A stretch of DNA of 11,818 nt from Clostridiales bacterium UBA1777 (GTDB taxonomy: Bacteria > Bacillota > Clostridia > Oscillospirales > Oscillospiraceae), in NCBI GenBank assembly GCA_002315275.1, contig DCGN01000096.1, positions 388 to 12,205 on the forward strand. Reading direction: 5' to 3'. This document shows positions 6,575-11,818 of this stretch, piece by piece. Below the pieces are notes generated by a model. The model was not told the DNA's origin. It ran no database searches and saw nothing but the letters and a program-made list of their open reading frames with translations. The position numbers and the translations under genes were made by a program. Every line of letters starts with the position of its first letter. The first letter of the stretch is position 1.

Positions 6575-7705
6575 ATGGAAAAAGCAAAGGTTTATTTTTC
6601 TGATCTGAGAACCGTTGAGCGCGGCATGGGTCTTGCAGGCAAGCTGCAGAAGCTCATCAAGGCCGCCGGTATCGGCGATATCGACATGGACGGCAAGTTC
6701 GTCGCCATCAAGATGCATTTCGGCGAGCTTGGTAACCTGAGCTTCCTCAGACCGAACTATGCGAGAGCCGTTGTTGACGTTGTGCGCGAGCTCGGCGGCA
6801 AGCCCTTCCTCACCGACTGCAACACGATGTATCCCGGCAGCCGCAAGAATGCGCTCGAGCATCTGTACTGCGCGTGGGAAAACGGCTTCACTCCGATGAC
6901 TGTAAACTGCCCGATACTTATCGGCGACGGCCTCAAGGGCACGGATGACGTTGAGGTGCCTGTCGTCGGCGGAGAATACGTTACGAACGCCAAGATAGGA
7001 AAGGCGATAATGGATGCAGATATCATCATCAGCCTTTCTCACTTCAAGGGCCATGAGGAGGCGGGCTTCGGCGGCGCGCTGAAGAACCTCGGCATGGGCT
7101 GCGGCTCAAGAGCGGGCAAGAAGGAGCAGCACTGCTCCGGCAAGACCGTTGTGGACAAGAGCCTCTGCCGCGGCTGTAGAAAGTGCCAGAAGGAGTGCGC
7201 AAACGAGGGCCTCGTATATCTTGAGGACGAGAAGAAGATGAGCGTTGACCTCGACAAGTGCGTCGGCTGCGGCAGATGCCTCGGTGCGTGCAACTTTGAC
7301 GCGATAAGCTTCGGCAACAACGATGCAAACGAGCTTCTCAACCGCAGAATAGCAGAGTACGCCAAGGCCGTTGTTGACGGCAGACCGAGCTTCCACATCT
7401 CGCTCGTTATCGACATCTCCCCGAACTGCGACTGCCATTGCGAAAACGATGCTCCCATCCTGCCGGACGTCGGCATGTTTGCGTCGTTTGACCCCGTCGC
7501 ACTCGATCAGGCGTGTGCGGACGCGTGCATGAGGATGCCTCCGATGCCGAACTCCAGACTCGGCGACACTATGGCCGAGAAGGGCTTCGAGGATCATCAC
7601 GATCACTTCATCAACGTCCACCCCGAAACGGACTGGCGCTCCTGCCTCGAGCAGGCCGAAAAGGTCGGCATAGGCACGAGAGAATACGAGATAGTCAATA
7701 TCTGA
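6575..7705 (+). CDS. DUF362-domain protein with two [4Fe-4S] ferredoxin motifs
   Basis: This 376-residue protein has a DUF362 domain split around a ferredoxin insert. The N-terminal part includes VAIKMHFGELGNLSFLRP (43-60) and the conserved ISLSHFKGHEEAGFGGALKN stretch (152-171). The insert carries two complete CxxCxxCxxxC sets, Cys198, 201, 204, 208 and Cys229, 232, 235, 239, predicted to bind two [4Fe-4S] clusters. The C-terminal part resumes DUF362 with a compact NCDCHC motif (Cys285, 287 and 289) and FDPVALDQACAD. The function of DUF362 is not established; the clusters suggest electron transfer or a redox-linked enzyme. It lacks a signal or membrane segment. AGGAG at 6562-6566 lies eight bases before the ATG, and only 18 bases separate it from the amidohydrolase stop, so the two are co-transcribed. 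The usual Pro after the last Cys of each ferredoxin set is replaced by Ala and Asn, unlike classic 2[4Fe-4S] ferredoxins. Confidence 0.88.
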   Translation: MEKAKVYFSDLRTVERGMGLAGKLQKLIKAAGIGDIDMDGKFVAIKMHFGELGNLSFLRPNYARAVVDVVRELGGKPFLTDCNTMYPGSRKNALEHLYCAWENGFTPMTVNCPILIGDGLKGTDDVEVPVVGGEYVTNAKIGKAIMDADIIISLSHFKGHEEAGFGGALKNLGMGCGSRAGKKEQHCSGKTVVDKSLCRGCRKCQKECANEGLVYLEDEKKMSVDLDKCVGCGRCLGACNFDAISFGNNDANELLNRRIAEYAKAVVDGRPSFHISLVIDISPNCDCHCENDAPILPDVGMFASFDPVALDQACADACMRMPPMPNSRLGDTMAEKGFEDHHDHFINVHPETDWRSCLEQAEKVGIGTREYEIVNI

Positions 7706-7725
7706 CATTCAAAGATTAAAATAAA

Positions 7726-7769
7726 GCACCCGCGGTATCGGATCAATGCGCATTCGATACCGCGGGTGC
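7726..7769. terminator. Strong terminator hairpin between convergent genes
   Basis: GCACCCGCGGTATCG (7726-7740) and its exact complement (7755-7769) form a 15-bp stem around a 14-base loop whose last ten bases, AATGCGCATT, are themselves palindromic. Read on the minus strand, the stem is followed by a T-rich tail (complement of 7711-7725), so it is a good intrinsic terminator for the DUF2804 operon, whose stop codon is 12 bases away. The + strand side lacks a T-run, so it would act there mainly as a roadblock or 3'-end stabiliser. Confidence 0.88.
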
Positions 7770-7781
7770 GTCATTATGAAA

Positions 7782-8813
7782 TTACCACTTATTCTCGACC
7801 TTCTCGGCGAAGCCGGGGAAGTCCTTTATTTCAATGACCGTTCCGTCATCAAGGACGGCCTTGCCGGTGAAGCGGCCGAACACCTGATGCTGATCGGACT
7901 TGATAAGCTTGATGTCGGTGCAGGAGGCTCTGTCGAGCTGAGGGACAAAGTCCATCTCGAAGCGTCCGTCATCGGATGTGAACGTCCACGGGGACATGAA
8001 GTCCGTTTCGTTGCCGGGAATGTTGAACCTGACCTGACTGAGCTTGTGCGCCCTGCCGTTATAGAAGAGCATATTCTCGCTTGCGGCGGAGGTGTCGCCG
8101 AAGCCGTAGCCGATGTTCCAGCCGAAGGGGATGCCGTTTACATGATAGGAGGCGGAGCCCCAGTACCACGTGTTGTGATACGTCCATACTCCGCGGCCCC
8201 AGTCGAGCACGGCGAAAGATTCGGACGGATCGAACACGAGGTGCTCGCCGCCGTAGATGACCTCGCCTCTGGCGCGCTGGCAGTTTATCTTCTGGTTGTA
8301 ATAGAAGTGCTGAGGCTTGTCGAACGGGGTGCAGATGACCATGCTCTCCTCTGGAATATCGAATAGCTCGATGTTTGCGCTGAGGTCACCCTTCGGGCCG
8401 AACTTGTCCATATGCGCGGTGAGCACGCGCCTGCCGCTGCCGTCATTCTCAAAGCTGATGGCATAGCCCTTGCCGCTGTGGCTCACGCTGCCCTTTTCGG
8501 AGGTCTCCGGAAGGCCGACCTTGCCGAGAGGCATGAAGCACATCGGGCTGACGGTGAGATTGAGCTTATCGTCACCCTCAAAGGAGAGGAGCGAGATAGA
8601 GTCAAGCCCCATGTAGCCGTTGTCCGCGATCGTGAGCGCAAGGGCGAAATGACCGTTGCTGATAAGGTAATAGTCCCACTCCTTGAGGCGGAGCTTTGAT
8701 GCCTTTACGCCTGCGCGGGTGTAGACCGGGAGAAGCTTTTTCGCATAACCCGGCTCGGACAGATCACCGTTTTTATCCAAAAGGGGAATGCTGCTGACAA
8801 TTTCGTGCTGCAT
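7782..8813 (-). CDS. DUF2804 family protein
   Basis: The 343-residue product matches the DUF2804 family pattern: a start with IPLLDKNGDLSEPGYAKK (9-26), then RLKEWDYYLISN (42-53), a Gly/Trp/Tyr-rich core containing LDWGRGVW and NTWYWGSAS, and FGWNIGYGFGD. It is predicted to be mostly beta strand; no signal peptide, transmembrane segment or enzyme motif I can name is visible. The family's biochemical function is not known to me. The protein is full length by its conserved N- and C-terminal segments. It is the last gene of a minus-strand operon: its ATG lies 3 bases after the stop of the DnaC/DnaI-like gene and has AAGGAT just upstream, within that gene's end. The tight spacing implies co-transcription with replication genes, although that may be incidental. 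Confident on family, no claim on role. Confidence 0.85.
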   Translation of the reverse strand: MQHEIVSSIPLLDKNGDLSEPGYAKKLLPVYTRAGVKASKLRLKEWDYYLISNGHFALALTIADNGYMGLDSISLLSFEGDDKLNLTVSPMCFMPLGKVGLPETSEKGSVSHSGKGYAISFENDGSGRRVLTAHMDKFGPKGDLSANIELFDIPEESMVICTPFDKPQHFYYNQKINCQRARGEVIYGGEHLVFDPSESFAVLDWGRGVWTYHNTWYWGSASYHVNGIPFGWNIGYGFGDTSAASENMLFYNGRAHKLSQVRFNIPGNETDFMSPWTFTSDDGRFEMDFVPQLDRASCTDIKLIKSDQHQVFGRFTGKAVLDDGTVIEIKDFPGFAEKVENKW

Positions 8814-8816
8814 AAT

Positions 8817-9812
8817 TTATCCTTCCTTCATGATTTTTCGTATATCCTTTCCCGCGAAGGGCAAGTGCTTGAAGGAGCCTGCGAGACGGGAGCAGATCTG
8901 CGGCGTGTAGCGCTTGGCGAGCTCCTCATCCGTGCAGTTGGTGGAGATGATCATGGGCAGGGCGCTGTTGAGGCGGGAGTTGATGAGCGTGTAGAGGGCG
9001 CTCGCCGTCAAGCTCGTAACCATCTCCGTGCCGAGATCATCGAGAATGAGCAGGTCACAGTCGAGCATACGGCGCACACGCTTCGCGGCATCGTCCGCTG
9101 TTTCGGCGTCTCTCGCAAATCTCTGAAGCTCGAAGGCCTCGAGGGCGGACACCGTTGTCTCATAACACACGGAGAAGCCCTTGCCTGCAATCACGCGGGC
9201 GATGCAGGCAGAGAGAAACGTTTTGCCGACGCCGGTTGACCCCTGCATGAGAACGTTCTCGGAGGACTTTGAAAAGCCTGCAGCATAGTCCTTGCAGGAA
9301 TCGAAGACAGACTTCATGAAAACACGGTCGGACATGCCCATTCTGCCCGGCTCCGCGCCGTAATAATTGAGGTTAAAGGTTTCAAAGCTCGCATTGCTGT
9401 CCCTCAGGAGGGGGGCAAGCTCCTTTGTTATCTCGTTTTTGTATAGCTTATCGAGGCACTCGCAGACGCGGTTTTTGTATATACCCGTATCATTGCAGAG
9501 TGTGCATGAACAGATGGGCTCGAGATAGTCCTCGGGATGGCCGGCACCGGTGATGAGGGCCTTGCGGCGCTCGCGCAGAGCGGTGTTTTCTTCCCTAAGC
9601 TCGGCAATACGCTCAGCCGTGTCGGGCTTGCCGGAGATAACGAGCTTCGCGAGCTCTATCATCTGAAGGCGCATAGAGGTCTCTGTACGCTCGAGGGAGG
9701 GAATGGACGCGTATAAGCTGTCGCGGCGGCGCTGCTCCTCGGCGCTGTTCGCGGCTTTGATCTTTTCAAGCTCGCCTCTTGCTCTGGCGAGAAGCTTTCC
9801 GTCATACGCCAT
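8817..9812 (-). CDS. DnaC/DnaI-like replicative helicase loader (AAA+ ATPase)
   Basis: The 331-residue protein resembles the AAA+ ATPases that load the replicative helicase onto DNA. The N-terminal region (about 1-90) is charged and helical, with a likely coiled coil near 64-86. A Cys cluster follows at 101-119 (Cys101, 103, 106, 117, 119), comparable to the zinc-binding region of DnaI. The ATPase core has Walker A GSTGVGKT (191-198), Walker B LLILDDLG (254-261), a sensor-1-like IISTN (288-292) and SRL (308-310), where Arg309 may be the arginine finger. The ATG at 9812 is preceded by GGGAG and the gene overlaps the DnaD-domain gene by 11 bases, so the two are translationally coupled. Pairing of DnaD and the loader is the usual Firmicute arrangement for helicase loading. 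IstB-type transposition helpers share the core, but no transposase is present, so a chromosomal replication role is preferred. Confidence 0.9.
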   Translation of the reverse strand: MAYDGKLLARARGELEKIKAANSAEEQRRRDSLYASIPSLERTETSMRLQMIELAKLVISGKPDTAERIAELREENTALRERRKALITGAGHPEDYLEPICSCTLCNDTGIYKNRVCECLDKLYKNEITKELAPLLRDSNASFETFNLNYYGAEPGRMGMSDRVFMKSVFDSCKDYAAGFSKSSENVLMQGSTGVGKTFLSACIARVIAGKGFSVCYETTVSALEAFELQRFARDAETADDAAKRVRRMLDCDLLILDDLGTEMVTSLTASALYTLINSRLNSALPMIISTNCTDEELAKRYTPQICSRLAGSFKHLPFAGKDIRKIMKEG

Positions 9813-10746
9813 GGACTGTTTCTCCCTTCTTTATTGCGCTTATAAACTTGAGCATCTTCTCCTCCTGAGAGGCCGACTGCGTATTCTGCGCCTTTGCGGC
9901 TGTCTGAACGGGGGAGGCATGACCCTCCTTCTGCTCGATGGCCTCGACAGTGTAGACGCTCTTGGTGTGCCAGTTTGCGAATATCCTGTTCATATAATTC
10001 AGCTTGAGCTCTCCCGTGCGCGTGATCGTTCTGTCATAGGCAAGGGAAATCGCGGGCACGTCAAACCCGAGCGAGAGCCAGCGCTCGATGCTGTTCCATT
10101 CGGTGGCGGTGAGCTGCCTGCCCGTAATGCCGAGCACGCCTTTCACCTCGGATACCTTGTCCCAAAGCTTCCTGCGTGTCTCGATATAATCCTCGGCGGC
10201 CTCCATCGTCGTAAGCTCAAGGCGCGCCCACGTGTAGGCTTCCTTTTCGAGGGCGGAGGCTGTGGGCGTTCTCATGCCGCCGAACTTTACGCGGCAGAGC
10301 TCGGAGCAGTAGTTGATAAGCTCCATGATGACCTCGGCGGGCATGGCAAGGTGCTTGTATATGCCGACGAGCTTCTGAACCTCACTTGTGGAGGCGGGGC
10401 GGCCGAACGCCTTGGAGGCCTCCTGAATGACGGCGAGGAAGACATCGTCATCCTTCGTGCAGCGGACTATCTCCTCGCGGGTATACTCGGGAAGCCTGTC
10501 CGCCGCGGGCTTCTCGGCCACGGAAACGGGGGAGACGGGCGAGACAGCCGACGGCAGAGCGCCGATGCGGCAGAGCTTTTCGCGGGCATCGTTTATCTGG
10601 CTCATCGTTCTGCAAAGAGCGGCCGCGGCATCGTCGGCAGAAGCATCCGCGTGTGAAGACAGATACAGATACAGCAGCGCCATATCCCCGTCATGCGCGG
10701 CGATGATCTTCTCGATTATGCTGTTGTCAGACAGAAATTCAGACAT
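9802..10746 (-). CDS. DnaD-domain replication initiation protein with two DnaD-like repeats
   Basis: This 314-residue protein has an N-terminal helical, winged-helix-like region (about 22-66), a Pro/Ser/Val-rich linker (67-85) and two DnaD-like helical domains. The first spans about 95-190 with AFGRPASTSEVQKLVGIY; the second about 200-262 with LTATEWNSIERWLSLGFD and ending in LNYMNRIFANWH, the typical C-terminal helix before a Trp. Firmicute DnaD and DnaB proteins remodel origin DNA and help bring the helicase and its loader to DnaA- or PriA-marked sites. Two tandem DnaD domains recall DnaB of low-GC Gram-positives, so this may be the DnaB-type rather than the DnaD-type member. Its partner helicase loader follows with an 11-base overlap. 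Start at 10746 has GGAG 11 bases upstream, slightly long spacing. Promoter at 10796-10824. Confidence 0.87.
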   Translation of the reverse strand: MSEFLSDNSIIEKIIAAHDGDMALLYLYLSSHADASADDAAAALCRTMSQINDAREKLCRIGALPSAVSPVSPVSVAEKPAADRLPEYTREEIVRCTKDDDVFLAVIQEASKAFGRPASTSEVQKLVGIYKHLAMPAEVIMELINYCSELCRVKFGGMRTPTASALEKEAYTWARLELTTMEAAEDYIETRRKLWDKVSEVKGVLGITGRQLTATEWNSIERWLSLGFDVPAISLAYDRTITRTGELKLNYMNRIFANWHTKSVYTVEAIEQKEGHASPVQTAAKAQNTQSASQEEKMLKFISAIKKGETVHGV

Positions 10747-10795
10747 GTTTCAAGCTTCTCCGACAAAAATTTTCAAATCTTCCACACTTGTGCCT

Positions 10796-10824
10796 ATTAT
10801 AACATTAAAATTGACTTGTCGCAA
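10796..10824 (-). promoter_or_regulatory. Promoter of the DnaD-loader-DUF2804 operon
   Basis: On the minus strand TTGCGA (10824-10819) and TATAAT (10801-10796) are separated by 17 bases, with a perfect -10. The start would be near 10789, about 43 bases before the DnaD-domain ATG. Confidence 0.75.
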
Positions 10825-10845
10825 GATACATATATGTGTTATAAT
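10816..10845 (+). promoter_or_regulatory. Promoter of the U32 peptidase-family gene, extended -10
   Basis: The perfect TATAAT at 10840-10845 is preceded by TGT (10837-10839), the extended -10 motif. The -35 TTGTCG (10816-10821) is 18 bases upstream. The -35 overlaps that of the divergent minus-strand promoter. Confidence 0.75.
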
Positions 10846-10871
10846 CAGCCATGTATGGTATATAAGTGGTA

Positions 10872-10893
10872 CTGCGCCTATGAACGGGCGCGG
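10872..10893 (+). promoter_or_regulatory. Leader hairpin upstream of the U32 gene
   Basis: CTGCGCC (10872-10878) pairs with GGCGCGG (10887-10893), including one G-U pair, with an eight-base loop. It lies in the roughly 70-base leader and is followed shortly by GCTTTTGC. The T-run is too short for a strong terminator, so weak attenuation or no role are both possible. Confidence 0.35.
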
Positions 10894-10922
10894 GTGCTTT
10901 TGCAAATAAGGAGTTATCTGAA

Positions 10923-11818
10923 ATGCTGGAACTGTTATCCCCCGCGGGCTCTCCCGAAGCCGTTATTGCCGCCGTTCAGAACGGGGCTGATGCTGTCTAT
11001 CTCGGCCTCGGAGATTTCAACGCAAGGCGCGGGGCTAAGAATTTCTCAATTGAAGAATTCAGAAAGGCCGTCGGCTATTGCCACATCAGAGGCTGCAAGG
11101 TCTATGTTACGCTCAACACGCTCGTGAGCGACAGAGAGATCCCCAACGCCGTCACGGCGGCGCGCATCGCCTCGGACGCGGGCGCCGATGCCATCCTCGT
11201 TCAGGATCTCGGCCTCGCCAAGAATATCAGGATAGCTCTGCCAGACATCCCCATACATGCCAGCACGCAGATGAGCATCCACAATCTCGCGGGGGTATGC
11301 GCCGCCGCGGAGATGGGCTGCACGAGGGCCGTGCTTGCGCGCGAGCTGAGCTTTGAGCAGATCAGGTTCATCTGCGAGCGCTCCCCGATAGAGATAGAGG
11401 TGTTCGTGCACGGCGCGCTGTGCTTCTGCCACTCGGGTCAGTGCTATATGTCGAGCCTTATCGGCAGAAGAAGCGGCAACAGAGGCATGTGCGCCCAGCC
11501 GTGCAGACTGCAGTACAGTCTCGGCGGCAGGATGGACGATTATCCGCTCTCCCTCAAGGACAGCTGCCTTGCGGACAGACTGCAGGAGCTTGAGGCCGCG
11601 GGCGTTGCCTGCGTGAAGATCGAGGGCAGAATGAAGCGCCCCGAATACAGCGCCATCGTAACGGGGATATATTCCAAGGCCATCAAAGAGCATAAGAACC
11701 CCTCCGCGGAGGACATGCAGCTTCTCGAGAAGGCTTTTTCCAGAAGCGGCTTCACTCAGGGCTATTATGACGGCACAAAGAAGGACATGCTCGGCACAAG
11801 GAGCGAGCCCGACAAGGA
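10923..11818 (+). CDS. U32 peptidase-family protein (RlhA/TrhP-like RNA hydroxylation), 3' end outside window
   Basis: The frame is open from the ATG at 10923 to the edge, giving 298 residues of an incomplete protein. AAGGAG (10908-10913) sits nine bases upstream. It starts with MLELLSPAGSPEAVIAAVQNG and GADAVYLG, typical of U32 N-termini, and carries the family signature E159-x-F161-x2-G164-A-L-C167-x6-C174-Y-M-S. Cys167, 174, 190 and 194 are the likely Fe-S ligands. Family members once called collagenase-like peptidases include RlhA, which hydroxylates a 23S rRNA cytidine, and TrhP, which makes 5-hydroxyuridine in tRNA using prephenate. The visible sequence does not decide between them; total length and a DUF3656 domain past the edge would help. 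KIEGRMKRPEY (232-242) is the conserved C-terminal core segment. The gene lacks a signal peptide, so a secreted collagenase is unlikely. It diverges from the replication operon and has its own promoter. Confidence 0.88.
   Translation, partial: MLELLSPAGSPEAVIAAVQNGADAVYLGLGDFNARRGAKNFSIEEFRKAVGYCHIRGCKVYVTLNTLVSDREIPNAVTAARIASDAGADAILVQDLGLAKNIRIALPDIPIHASTQMSIHNLAGVCAAAEMGCTRAVLARELSFEQIRFICERSPIEIEVFVHGALCFCHSGQCYMSSLIGRRSGNRGMCAQPCRLQYSLGGRMDDYPLSLKDSCLADRLQELEAAGVACVKIEGRMKRPEYSAIVTGIYSKAIKEHKNPSAEDMQLLEKAFSRSGFTQGYYDGTKKDMLGTRSEPDK

Noticed and set aside
8817..9812. IstB-like transposition helper as the identity of the ATPase
   Set aside because: No transposase, inverted repeats or target duplication nearby; it is coupled to a DnaD-domain gene and has a DnaI-like Cys cluster.
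7746..10656. Plus-strand open frames opposite the DUF2804, loader and DnaD-domain genes
   Set aside because: The minus-strand products have clear family motifs and well-placed ribosome binding sites; the plus-strand translations are low-complexity and unrecognisable.
10811..10816. TTGACT as the -35 of the U32 promoter
   Set aside because: It is 23 bases from the TATAAT, too far; TTGTCG at 10816 with 18-base spacing and an extended -10 fits better.
11046..11755. Minus-strand open frames within the right end
   Set aside because: The + strand reads as a continuous U32 protein with its signature Cys residues; the antisense frames have no motif.

Overview
This is a bacterial chromosomal segment with strong G/C preference at third codon positions in most genes. 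It has short intergenic gaps, clear Shine-Dalgarno sites and intrinsic terminators. The gene set is phosphotransacetylase, NfnAB, a DnaD-domain protein beside a DnaC/DnaI-type helicase loader, a SleB-like wall hydrolase and a U32 peptidase-family protein. Together these point to an anaerobic, fermentative Firmicute of class Clostridia, plausibly a gut Oscillospirales/Ruminococcaceae-type organism. The taxon is an inference; no rRNA is present.

Layout. Bases 1-713 hold the 3' part of pta (acetyl-CoA to acetyl phosphate), closed by a terminator. Next on the + strand come tadA (782-1228), a secreted or membrane-anchored SleB-like hydrolase (1319-1909), and a stand-alone PRPP-dependent phosphoribosyltransferase with its own promoter and terminator (2037-2588). 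Then the overlapping pair nfnA-nfnB (2806-5056), an electron-bifurcating NADH-dependent ferredoxin:NADP+ oxidoreductase, has its own promoter, a short 5' leader hairpin and a terminator. A second + strand operon (5273-7705) joins a metal-dependent amidohydrolase to a DUF362/8Fe ferredoxin-like protein. Upstream of it are a near-consensus promoter, a 14-bp palindrome that looks like an operator, and tandem 7-bp repeats.

A 15-bp perfect hairpin (7726-7769) separates that operon from a convergent minus-strand operon read right to left: DnaD-domain protein (10746-9802), DnaC/DnaI-like loader (9812-8817) and a DUF2804 protein (8813-7782). Its promoter lies back-to-back with a + strand promoter, sharing a TTGTCGCAA core at 10816-10824. 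The + strand promoter serves a U32 peptidase-family gene that runs off the right edge.

The recognisable themes are central redox/acetate metabolism (pta, nfnAB), translation and RNA modification (tadA, probably the U32 gene) and replication initiation (DnaD protein, loader). I see no mobile element, CRISPR array, prophage, tRNA or rRNA, and no gene-free stretch over 300 bases. Nothing here is clearly a new defence or mobile system. The least explained parts are the amidohydrolase-DUF362 operon with its palindrome, and the DUF2804 gene embedded behind replication genes.
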